Origin: Bryobacterales bacterium
Lineage (GTDB): Bacteria > Cyanobacteriota > Vampirovibrionia > Obscuribacterales > Obscuribacteraceae
Direction: 5' to 3'
NCBI GenBank assembly: GCA_903970295.1
Contig: CAJCHQ010000438.1
Span: 1 to 6,690, forward strand
DNA length: 6,690 nucleotides
Program-made: the position numbers and the translations under genes
Part shown: positions 1 to 5,807 of the stretch, piece by piece
How the letters are laid out: each line of letters starts with the position of its first letter
How positions within the stretch are numbered: position 1 is the stretch's first letter
Notes under the pieces: generated by a model
What the model was told of the DNA's origin: nothing
The model's input: the letters and a program-made list of their open reading frames with translations, nothing else
Database searches by the model: none

Positions 1-37
1 ATAAGATCAATTCAACTCTCATAGCAATGTAAAAATC

Positions 38-562
38 GTGGACGGCACTTCGAACCCGGAACATAACAAGCACTCGCCCGCAATTCAGCCTGAGCTGCCA
101 GGCTTAGAAATTGTTCGGCAGCGCTTGCAGGTTGGTGAAGAGATCAATTGGAGCGGTGCGCCGACACCGAAGCTGATGCTCCTCGATCTAGTTTATCGAG
201 CAATCTGGTGGTGGTTGGCTTTCGCATACATGCTTCCGTTCGCCGATCAAAACGTGATCGCCCTTACAGTTTTGTTGATGATTTTGCTGGCTTATATGGA
301 ATACAGGAAAAGCAAACTTGGCAGCGTTTATGCCTTAACCGGCCAACGAGCTATTTTCGGTAAGTTTCAACAAAATGGCGAATTGAAAATCACCGAATTT
401 CCCTTGCGCAATCTTGTCTCTTTTAAGAAGTCGCCATTTACCCGCACAGTGACGATGAAGTTCCGAGAAGGATTCGGCAGCAAGATGCTCAAATTTCCGT
501 ACATAGCTGAACCTCTGCCCGCGATGGAAGCGCTCGAGCAGGCAAAGGCTGCCAACAGCTAG
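38..562 (+). CDS. Membrane protein with bacterial PH-like domain
   Basis: This 174-residue protein has a soluble N-terminus of about 50 residues containing LQVGEEINWSGAP (30-42), the lead-in often seen in bacterial PH-domain (YdbS/YdbT-like) membrane proteins. Two hydrophobic helices follow at about 51-70 (with a WWW cluster) and 72-88. A C-terminal domain from about 95 to 170 starts with YALTGQRAIF, matching the family pattern 'YaLTnrR.i'. The function of these proteins is generally unknown; a membrane-anchored sensing or scaffold role is inference. The start is GTG at 38; an in-frame stop at 2-4 leaves no earlier choice, and no clear Shine-Dalgarno sequence is visible. The family call rests on motif resemblance only. 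The next gene on the same strand begins 137 bases after the stop, so co-transcription is possible but not shown. Confidence 0.72.
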   Translation: MDGTSNPEHNKHSPAIQPELPGLEIVRQRLQVGEEINWSGAPTPKLMLLDLVYRAIWWWLAFAYMLPFADQNVIALTVLLMILLAYMEYRKSKLGSVYALTGQRAIFGKFQQNGELKITEFPLRNLVSFKKSPFTRTVTMKFREGFGSKMLKFPYIAEPLPAMEALEQAKAANS

Positions 563-699
563 GATTTAATCTGGGATTTTCGCCGCCGTCACAACCTCGT
601 TACGCGATCGACCATATCCTTACCAAGCTGCAGTTTTCAGCTTCGGTGGAATTTGCAGCACGAAGTCACCCCTCTTCGCGCCACAGGTCACTTGAGTTT

Positions 700-1563
700 A
701 TGGATAGCCCTTCTGCCCGAGCACCCCAAGAAGCGGGAGCGAGGAACAATTTTCACCCGGGATATGGACATCACGCCGATGTTGCTCAGACAGAGAAGCA
801 GATCGAGAAAATTCTGCACCACAACCCGCATGATTTCGCTCACGTCTTCCATGAGCTAAATCATCTCAGACATTCCGACCCCAATCACTTCAAGAAGAAT
901 CTGAAAACGGTCAACGAGGATCTGCACAAGCGTGGCTATCTACCGCATCTTCAAATAGTCGAAGACGATCGCATGGGCTCTGATAAAAAAGTGCACAAAG
1001 GCTATGACGTGGTGGCTGATGACCCGAGTTTGAAAAGTCAGCCGGGTAATCACACGGTAGTCAGCACCAGTCACCACGCTCCCAGAGAGTCTGAGGCGTT
1101 GCGTAAGGCATATCACGGCATGCATTACGGCAGAGGGCATTATAACGGCTGGAATCAAAGCACGGAAGGATCTGGTGGCGCCGATGGTGGCTTTAACGAC
1201 AAAGCTGTTGGCGGGCATGTGCCTGAAGGGGCGCGAAAAGAACTGATCGACAAAGCTCTTCAACTAGCGGGTTTGCCGCAGACCCCACAATACGAGGCGG
1301 CGGTAAACAAAATTGTCACCCGCGAAAGTGGCTGGAATCCGAATATCACCAACAACTGGGATATCAATGCGCAGCGCGGTCATCCTTCTACTGGTCTGAT
1401 GCAGACGATTCCATCGACTTTCAAAGCCAACGCATTGAAAGGGTTGGACAATAATATTCATGACCCGTTATCAAACTTGGTTGCCGGTATCCGCTATGCT
1501 GAGCATCAATATCACAATCGAGGCGGACTGCTATACGTAGCCAGCCGACCTGGCGGATATTAG
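700..1563 (+). CDS. SLT-domain lytic transglycosylase-like protein
   Basis: The C-terminal ~100 residues form an SLT/goose-lysozyme-type fold that would cleave the glycan strands of peptidoglycan. Counting from the ATG at 700 (287 residues), the catalytic Glu is E209 in TRESGWNP, followed by STGLMQTIPSTF (230-241) and the AGIRYAEHQY helix (262-271). This arrangement resembles the SLT domains of phage tail/tape-measure proteins and ends in the PGGY tail seen there. The first ~90 residues are rich in His and predicted helical (HHNPHDFAHVFHELNH). A Gly-rich, low-complexity linker lies between the two parts. No signal peptide or membrane segment is present, which is odd for a wall enzyme. An alternative GTG start at 646 would add 18 residues that look less coding; neither start has a strong ribosome binding site. 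The enzyme class is well supported, the biological role is not. Confidence 0.82.
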   Translation: MDSPSARAPQEAGARNNFHPGYGHHADVAQTEKQIEKILHHNPHDFAHVFHELNHLRHSDPNHFKKNLKTVNEDLHKRGYLPHLQIVEDDRMGSDKKVHKGYDVVADDPSLKSQPGNHTVVSTSHHAPRESEALRKAYHGMHYGRGHYNGWNQSTEGSGGADGGFNDKAVGGHVPEGARKELIDKALQLAGLPQTPQYEAAVNKIVTRESGWNPNITNNWDINAQRGHPSTGLMQTIPSTFKANALKGLDNNIHDPLSNLVAGIRYAEHQYHNRGGLLYVASRPGGY

Positions 1564-1585
1564 CGTTAAAAACATTCGTGTGCGC

Positions 1586-1591
1586 TATACT
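1586..1591 (+). promoter_or_regulatory. Possible -10 box for the ABC gene
   Basis: TATACT is a close match to the sigma-70 -10 consensus and ends 6 bases before the ATG at 1598. Transcription would then start at or next to the first base of the start codon, giving a leaderless mRNA. The -35 position (around 1563-1568, gcgtta) is a poor match, so this is a suggestion only. The box also sits inside the possible longer reading frame from GTG 1580. Confidence 0.3.
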
Positions 1592-1597
1592 TTCGGT

Positions 1598-2416
1598 ATG
1601 CAAGTCCAGCCAGCGTCTCTGCTTAAGATCGACCACGCAACGGTTCAGAGAAACGGCGTCAGAATCCTCGAAAACGTCAGTCTCGAAATACGCGAGGGGC
1701 AACATACCGCGATTGTCGGCCCAAATGGTAGCGGAAAATCCACGCTGATCAAAATGATCGCGCGCCAGATTTATCCGCTCGCCCATGCCGACGGAAGTTC
1801 GGTTGTTTCTATTTTCGGCAAAACTACCTGGGACGTTTTCGAGTTGCGCACGTTGCTCGGAATCGTTTCGCCAGATCTACAAGCTGCTTTCGCCGCTGGC
1901 GGTGGGATTACAGGGCTGGATGCGGTCTTGAGCGGATATTTCGCCAGTCAGGGCGTGGCGAACTACCAGGCAGTCACCCCTCAAATGAAGCGGGACGCAA
2001 TCGAGACGTTGAAAGAGCTAGGCGCGGCAGGTCTGGCAACGAAGCCGGTGGAGATTATGTCCGCCGGCGAAGCCCGTCGAGTATTAATCGCGCGTGCTCT
2101 AGTGCACCGTCCCCGCGCCATGTTGCTCGACGAGCCTACCACGGGCCTCGATATCGCTGTCCGTCATCAGTTTATGGAAAATCTGCGCGGTCTTGCCGCT
2201 CAGAGACGCACTCTGCTTCTGGTGACGCACCACATCGACGAGATCGTCCCGGAGATAGAGCGCGTTATTTTGATGAAGGAAGGCGCCATTTACGCCGATG
2301 GTCCCAAGCGAGAAGTGCTCACTTCGAGCAATTTCTCTGCGGTGTTCGGAATCGAAGTTGAGGTGCGCAGCCTGGCGCATGGATATTTCGCGGCGGAACT
2401 AGGCTTGGCACATTGA
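1598..2416 (+). CDS. ABC transporter ATP-binding protein (stand-alone)
   Basis: This is a complete single ABC ATPase domain of 272 residues counted from ATG 1598. It has Walker A GPNGSGKST at 41-49 (Lys47), a Q-loop within GIVSPDLQ (Gln95), a signature motif MSAGE at 154-158, Walker B MLLDEPTTGLD with Asp178 and Glu179, and the switch His211 in VTHHIDEI. It should bind and hydrolyse ATP. The short SPDLQ Q-loop and the overall layout recall the YlmA/ModF-type group of cytosolic ATPases. The signature reads SAGE instead of the common SGGQ/SGGE. No permease or binding-protein gene is adjacent, so the transported substrate, if any, cannot be named. GTG at 1580 would add six residues; ATG 1598 is preferred although no Shine-Dalgarno is visible. 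The stop of the SLT gene lies 34 bases upstream. Confidence 0.88.
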   Translation: MQVQPASLLKIDHATVQRNGVRILENVSLEIREGQHTAIVGPNGSGKSTLIKMIARQIYPLAHADGSSVVSIFGKTTWDVFELRTLLGIVSPDLQAAFAAGGGITGLDAVLSGYFASQGVANYQAVTPQMKRDAIETLKELGAAGLATKPVEIMSAGEARRVLIARALVHRPRAMLLDEPTTGLDIAVRHQFMENLRGLAAQRRTLLLVTHHIDEIVPEIERVILMKEGAIYADGPKREVLTSSNFSAVFGIEVEVRSLAHGYFAAELGLAH

Positions 2417-2528
2417 CCTCATTAACCGCATCGACCGCAATTTGATGCACTCGGCTGTGCTGGCTGAAAACGCGCTGCCGGGCGAGCCTGTCTCGGTCGT
2501 CAAACTGCATGGTTTGCCGTTGATTTGA
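2403..2528 (+). pseudogene. Coding-like remnant without start
   Basis: In the frame closed by the stop at 2526-2528, this stretch translates to a protein-like sequence (HIDLINRIDRNLMHSA, then AENALPGEPVSVVKLHG) with mostly G or C at third positions, as in the real genes nearby. The frame is closed upstream by a stop at 2400-2402 and overlaps the last bases of the ABC gene. Its only ATG, at 2445, would give 27 residues and has no ribosome binding site. I do not recognise the family. It is best explained as the 3' end of a decayed or truncated gene; a genuine tiny gene or chance is possible. Confidence 0.3.
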
Positions 2529-2580
2529 CTGGTGATATCGTGGCGACCATGCGCAGAGACATAAAGTGAATGGGTGATGT

Positions 2581-2673
2581 CGCTGATTGAGTTGTCTTTT
2601 TTTTGTTTCTAAAAATTGCTGAGATAGAACATTTTCAGCAAAAAAGCATAAAGAAAAACAAGTGAAATCAGCG
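2581..2673. repeat. Imperfect inverted repeat, MITE-like
   Basis: The outer arms CGCTGATT (2581-2588) and AATCAGCG (2666-2673) are exact reverse complements. The inner arms TTGCTGA (2616-2622) and TCAGCAA (2635-2641) are too. Between them, a T-rich left arm (2597-2609) faces an A-rich right arm (2640-2660), so the whole 93 bases can fold into one long imperfect hairpin. It contains no reading frame. It could be a small non-autonomous mobile element or a terminator region between convergent genes. No clear target-site duplication was seen. Confidence 0.45.
2609..2641 (-). terminator. Possible second minus-strand terminator
   Basis: On the minus strand, a 7-bp stem (2635-2641 with 2616-2622, 12-base loop) is followed directly by TTTTT (2615-2611). 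The stem is AT-leaning and weak. It lies downstream of the iminopeptidase gene and may back up the stronger hairpin at 2712-2735. It is also the inner part of the 2581-2673 inverted repeat. Confidence 0.3.
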
Positions 2674-2704
2674 GCTGGCGTAATGTGGCTTGCTTTCTAG
2701 AAAG

Positions 2705-2735
2705 AACAGGAAGGGTGAGACCATAGCCTCACCCT
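2705..2735 (-). terminator. Probable terminator of the iminopeptidase gene
   Basis: AGGGTGAG (2712-2719) and CTCACCCT (2728-2735) form a perfect 8-bp GC-rich stem with an 8-base loop. It starts 73 bases downstream of the minus-strand gene's stop codon. On the minus strand the stem is followed by a T-rich but interrupted stretch (TTCCTGTTCTTTCT). This fits a moderate intrinsic terminator, though not a textbook one. Confidence 0.5.
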
Positions 2736-2807
2736 CCCGATTCCCTAGTGGCTCAGATTTTGTCCAACAGGCAAATGTAGCTTATATTCAGAGCCCTTTC
2801 ATAAGTC

Positions 2808-3893
2808 TCAGCGAATTTTGTCGAGCGCTTGGTTCCAGCCGGTGAGCAGATTTCCCAGATCGGCCAGACCGAACCAGTCGGTGGCTTGGGTGAGAGCACG
2901 TCGCAAAGGTGGTTCCATGGCCGAGTGCCCGGAATCGGTGATGCGCCAGAACTGGGCTTCCGGCCAGGCTTGTGCGAGATCGTGTGCGGTGACGATCGGA
3001 CAATCAATGTCGTAGCGTCCGTCGCACATGATCGTGGGGATGTGGCGAATGCGATTGATGTTGCGCAGTATCCAGTGCACTTTGTTTCGCGACCCGTAGC
3101 GGTTGTTGCCTGGGAAAAAGCAGCCGTGCATGAAGTACCAGTTTTCCAGGCAAGAGACCTGCAGTGCACCAGTAACGTCTTTTTCTGCGGCATCGATATC
3201 TGCCTGACTCGGCCAGAGATGAATGCACGAAGATTCCCAGACCGCCCAGGCCAGCGCTGCCCGAATCTTCTCATCCTGATTCGTGCCCGTCAGGCGCTTG
3301 TGGTAAGCCAGGACCATGTCGCGGCGCTCGTCTTCAGGAATGACTGCAGCCAGTTTGGCAAAAGCCTCGGGGTAGACAAAACTGGCTCCGGGCTTGTTTT
3401 CGTAGAACCAATCGATCTCCTTGCGGCGGCCGAAGAATACTCCGCGCAAGACCATCGAACGGACACGAGTCGGATGTTTGATGGCATAGGCGAGCGCCAG
3501 GCAACTGCCCCACGAGCCGCCGAACACGTGCCATGTGTCGATGCCCAGACGATTGCGAATCGCTTCGATGTCCGCCACGAGATGCCAGGTTGTGTTCGCT
3601 TTGGTTTCGGCTGATGGTGTGCTCAGTCCGGTTCCTCGCTGATGAAACATGATGATGCGATACACGGCCGGATTGTGAAAGCAGCGGAATGAATCCGGCG
3701 GCGCCGAACCTGGACCTCCGTGCAGAACGAGTGCCGGTAATCCCCGCGGATTGCCCGATTGTTCGACGTAGATGGTGTGGCCGTCGCCGACTGGCAAGAA
3801 AAATGTTTCGTATGGCTTGATCGGCGGATAGGCATCACCGGTGGTGACGTGTGGCCATGCAGCGGTGCTGGTGGCGGTAATTGTGGTCGACAT
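2808..3893 (-). CDS. pip: Proline iminopeptidase (S33 alpha/beta hydrolase)
   Basis: This cytosolic serine peptidase should release N-terminal proline from peptides. The 361-residue protein shows the family's features in order: HGGPG (58-62, oxyanion hole), the nucleophile Ser127 in GGSWGS, Asp295 in DGRYDIDCP, and His323 in DSGHSA, so the catalytic triad is complete. NTTWHLVADIE (100-110) is also typical. Glu220 (AWAVWE) and Glu250 (ENWYF) sit where family members bind the substrate's amino group. The usual DQRG box reads HQRGTG (His84), an unusual change. Bacterial relatives are typically about 310-320 residues; here there are roughly 25 extra N-terminal residues, rich in Thr/Ala, and about 20 extra at the C-terminus. 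The ATG at 3893 is supported by AGAAAGG (3900-3906) with a 6-base spacer. It is a single-gene unit, convergent with the ABC gene. Confidence 0.92.
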   Translation of the reverse strand: MSTTITATSTAAWPHVTTGDAYPPIKPYETFFLPVGDGHTIYVEQSGNPRGLPALVLHGGPGSAPPDSFRCFHNPAVYRIIMFHQRGTGLSTPSAETKANTTWHLVADIEAIRNRLGIDTWHVFGGSWGSCLALAYAIKHPTRVRSMVLRGVFFGRRKEIDWFYENKPGASFVYPEAFAKLAAVIPEDERRDMVLAYHKRLTGTNQDEKIRAALAWAVWESSCIHLWPSQADIDAAEKDVTGALQVSCLENWYFMHGCFFPGNNRYGSRNKVHWILRNINRIRHIPTIMCDGRYDIDCPIVTAHDLAQAWPEAQFWRITDSGHSAMEPPLRRALTQATDWFGLADLGNLLTGWNQALDKIR

Positions 3894-3899
3894 GCTGTG

Positions 3900-3906
3900 C
3901 CTTTCT
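3900..3906 (-). promoter_or_regulatory. Ribosome binding site of the iminopeptidase gene
   Basis: AGAAAGG on the minus strand, 6 bases ahead of the ATG at 3893. It fixes the start and therefore the unusual N-terminal extension of the protein. Confidence 0.55.
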
Positions 3907-4180
3907 GGCAGAGGGTTGAGCAGGAACGTCAGATGGAGCTTTTAGGCGTAGGCTACTTCTCTTTCATTGACAAAGCTCACCACTTAAAGTTTTCCAGCTA
4001 TCGATCAGCGAATGGCTGAGTGAACGAGAATAAAATACGTGATTTAAATGTTGTTTGTTTTGCTTATCTGAGATAGAAGTGAATGAATGGTTTGATATTA
4101 GGTGAAAGCTAATCTGATTGGCAACGAACATCTGCCTCAAACCCGGAGAACCAAGAATCTGGGGTGTGAGAGGAATATTG
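3907..4180. other. Intergenic stretch, no gene seen
   Basis: No reading frame of convincing composition occurs on either strand here. It must carry the promoter of the minus-strand iminopeptidase gene, and possibly one for the rightward operon, but no pair of good -35/-10 boxes could be assigned. TATCTGAGATA (4065-4075) is an 11-base near-perfect dyad. CTGAGATAGAA (4068-4078) also occurs at 2619-2629, on the other side of the iminopeptidase gene. Confidence 0.5.
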
Positions 4181-4318
4181 TGTGCCGCTAGGTATGAGTT
4201 ACTCTGCTAGCTGCGCACAAAGCGCTCATAAGTCCGGAGCAACTTCACGACTCTCTAAGATGCAGATCTTACGAGCGAGGCTTGGAGTTTTTACCCTTAT
4301 TACGCTAAGACAGAGCGT
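4181..4318 (+). ncRNA. Structured intergenic region, possible RNA leader
   Basis: Three hairpins follow one another. The first pairs TGTGCCGCTAG (4181-4191) with CTAGCTGCGCACA (4207-4219), giving 11 bp with two single-base bulges and a small GAG/CTC helix in its loop. The second pairs CTCTAAGAT (4253-4261) with ATCTTACGAG (4266-4275), giving 9 bp with one bulge around a four-base loop. The third pairs ACGCT (4302-4306) with AGCGT (4314-4318). GCGC at 4213-4216 could instead pair with GCGC at 4222-4225, opening the first hairpin. The region ends 114 bases before the LRR gene start, so it could be its 5' leader or a separate small RNA. No known RNA family is recognised, and the strand is inferred from the downstream gene. 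Confidence 0.35.
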
Positions 4319-4419
4319 CCATTCTAAATCCCTACTCGAACTTACAAAAAAGCCTTAAAGCGATTCGGATTTAAACCTCACTGCTATTTGTGTCGACTGA
4401 CGGACCAACACGTTTGTCG

Positions 4420-4425
4420 AAAGGA
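4420..4425 (+). promoter_or_regulatory. Ribosome binding site of the LRR gene
   Basis: AAAGGA with a 7-base spacer before ATG 4433. This decides against the longer reading frame that opens at TTG 4388, which has no such site. Confidence 0.6.
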
Positions 4426-4432
4426 AATACAC

Positions 4433-5008
4433 ATGCGATTCAAGTCGAAAGATATTATGGCTGCGTACTTCTGGGAACATCCGAGGCTTACCGAGCTCGT
4501 GATCGACGATTATTGTGACCCGGCTGGTTTGCCAGGGTTGCCTCAATCGTTGACGGATCTTCGCCTGTACAACTTCCTCAACCAGACGAGCTTGCCTGCG
4601 CTGCCGAAGTCGTTGAAAAAGCTGCTTATCAACAACTTTCCTGGCCTGACGAGTTTGCATTCCCTGCCCCAGTTGGACGAGCTGTCCATCACCAACTGTC
4701 CTCAGCTGAAGAGCTTGCCGACACCGCCTTCTTCCTTGACAGTTCTGGCGGTTGAAGGAAGCCCTTGTTTGACCAACATTTTTGCGCTGCCAGAGAAATT
4801 GCGCAAACTGAGCGTCTCCCGATACCCAGGGCTGATCAATCTGCCGGACCTGCCAGACGGGTTGGAGTATTGCCTGGTCGCCATCTGCCCTGACTTGATG
4901 AGCTTGCCGCCACTGCCAGATTCATTGACCAAATTGGTGGTCTACCAGTGTCCGCACGTCACTGGCCGCGGCATCAAAGTCGGCAGACTGACAATCGAGA
5001 TGGGCTAA
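4433..5008 (+). CDS. Leucine-rich repeat protein (LPxLP type)
   Basis: The 191-residue protein is almost entirely leucine-rich repeat. After a ~32-residue N-terminal cap, seven tandem units follow at residues 33-53, 54-74, 75-94, 95-115, 116-136, 137-157 and 158-178. All are 21 residues except the third (20). The consensus is LPxLPxSLxxLxIxxxPxLTS. This is the bacterial LRR class seen in YopM and IpaH, whose repeats are about 20 residues. There is no signal peptide, membrane helix, or C-terminal ubiquitin-ligase domain, so it looks like a bare binding scaffold; its partner is unknown. A Cys or Ser-Pro recurs near position 16-17 of several repeats (NCPQL, ICPDL, QCPHV). The thioredoxin-fold gene follows after 35 bases, suggesting one operon. 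The repeat class is certain, the function is not. Confidence 0.85.
   Translation: MRFKSKDIMAAYFWEHPRLTELVIDDYCDPAGLPGLPQSLTDLRLYNFLNQTSLPALPKSLKKLLINNFPGLTSLHSLPQLDELSITNCPQLKSLPTPPSSLTVLAVEGSPCLTNIFALPEKLRKLSVSRYPGLINLPDLPDGLEYCLVAICPDLMSLPPLPDSLTKLVVYQCPHVTGRGIKVGRLTIEMG
4529..4966 (+). repeat. Seven tandem LRR-coding units (63-base period)
   Basis: The seven leucine-rich repeat units of the protein are encoded by seven consecutive segments of 63 bases, the third being 60. DNA identity between units is modest and concentrated in the codons of the LPxLPxSL core. This points to old duplication followed by divergence, not recent expansion. Confidence 0.6.
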
Positions 5009-5032
5009 ACATCACGTACATCACTTAAACAC

Positions 5033-5037
5033 AGGAG
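5033..5037 (+). promoter_or_regulatory. Ribosome binding site of the thioredoxin-fold gene
   Basis: AGGAG with a 6-base spacer before ATG 5044, the strongest ribosome binding site in the window. It lies within the 35-base gap after the LRR gene, which fits translation from a shared transcript. Confidence 0.7.
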
Positions 5038-5043
5038 AACGAA

Positions 5044-5733
5044 ATGTTTCGTAGAACATCGATAGCCATGATGTGTGTACTGTCGCTTGCGCTTTTCGGC
5101 AAGACAGCTGCCTATGCGGCTGGTCCGGCCCCAAAAGCGGCGACACCGGCTACCGTCGAGAATGTCACCGCGAAGGATCAGCTCGATTCACTGTTTCACA
5201 GCAACGCCGACATGTTGCTCGTTATTGCCATCGGTCCCGACTGTGCTAACTGCAAACAGTTGCCGGCACTGCTCGCGCAACAAGCGCGCAAGCATCCAGG
5301 GGTGAAGATCGTCACCGCCGACGCCCGAACTTTCGGTCTGCCGGCCGACAAGCTGCCGATCGCCGCAATGTTTGAACCAAACACCCGCTTCCTTCTGGAC
5401 TTCACTTCGGCTAAAGCGCCTGCCTACCTGGATGCCAACGTCAACCTCACGCCTGCCAATATTGGCGGGTGGATGAACGAACGCGAACACAATGCGCGTG
5501 TCGAGCTCTGGGACGAGCATCGTTACCACCGCCTTTTCGCAGCGGCACTGAGCATGCAACACACTGTGCTCGAACTATTCCAGCTCGGAGATTCTTATCC
5601 GATGCGGATCAAGCGAGCACGGCTGGATCAACGACTGGCTAACTGTTTCGGCGAGATGGCCGCACTGCAGGCTCGCTTCTACCATAATCGGGCTTTGGAT
5701 CAGAAGTGGAAGCCCAAGACTGAGAACAACTAG
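5044..5733 (+). CDS. Exported thioredoxin-fold protein with CANC motif
   Basis: The 229-residue protein starts with a clear Sec signal peptide: positively charged MFRR, a hydrophobic core (about 7-19), and a likely cleavage after Ala25 in AYAAG. A thioredoxin-like domain follows at about 40-150. MLLVIAIGPDCANC forms the strand ahead of the redox pair Cys67/Cys70, and KLPIAAMF places Pro105 where thioredoxins carry the cis-proline. After this, a charged helical tail (about 150-229) rich in Arg, His and Glu is not part of the normal fold and is not recognised. The likely place of action is outside the cytoplasmic membrane, with disulfide exchange or reduction as an inferred role. It is probably co-transcribed with the LRR gene upstream. 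The CANC pair differs from CGPC and from DsbA's CPHC, so the redox potential and partner cannot be guessed. Confidence 0.8.
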   Translation: MFRRTSIAMMCVLSLALFGKTAAYAAGPAPKAATPATVENVTAKDQLDSLFHSNADMLLVIAIGPDCANCKQLPALLAQQARKHPGVKIVTADARTFGLPADKLPIAAMFEPNTRFLLDFTSAKAPAYLDANVNLTPANIGGWMNEREHNARVELWDEHRYHRLFAAALSMQHTVLELFQLGDSYPMRIKRARLDQRLANCFGEMAALQARFYHNRALDQKWKPKTENN

Positions 5734-5742
5734 TACAAGCGA

Positions 5743-5766
5743 GGTACGGTGCGACAGTACCGTACC
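5743..5766 (+). promoter_or_regulatory. Perfect dyad GGTACGGT/ACCGTACC
   Basis: An 8-bp perfect inverted repeat with an 8-base spacer begins 9 bases after the thioredoxin-fold stop codon and ends 41 bases before the next ATG. No T-run follows on either strand, so it is not a classical terminator. It may be an mRNA hairpin that separates expression of the two genes, or an operator for the downstream gene. Confidence 0.45.
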
Positions 5767-5807
5767 AGATTCCTGAAACATGCTGTAAACACAAAGGTTT
5801 GTTTGTC

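Noticed and set aside
1421..1786. Minus-strand open frame across the SLT/ABC junction (121 codons)
   Set aside because: It crosses the ends of two well-supported plus-strand genes and covers the Walker A motif; it is a mirror frame.
2597..2604. Run of 8 T as terminator of the ABC gene
   Set aside because: Only a weak 5-bp stem (GACAT 2558-2562 with ATGTC 2577-2581) lies upstream, 15 bases away from the T-run, so a + strand terminator is not supported.
2693..2704. 12-base palindrome CTTTCTAGAAAG
   Set aside because: It is short, AT-rich and lies in the T-rich tail after the iminopeptidase terminator; no partner site was found, so it was not called an operator.
2829..3614. Long plus-strand open frame (261 codons)
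   Set aside because: It lies fully antisense to the iminopeptidase gene, whose catalytic motifs, length and ribosome binding site identify the minus strand as coding.
3759..4019. Plus-strand frame of 86 codons over the iminopeptidase start
   Set aside because: More than half is antisense to the conserved iminopeptidase N-terminus, and the remainder has no protein-like character.
4100..4320. tRNA or CRISPR-like content in the intergenic region
   Set aside because: The hairpins do not form a cloverleaf, no T-loop or CCA end is found, and there are no repeated units with spacers.
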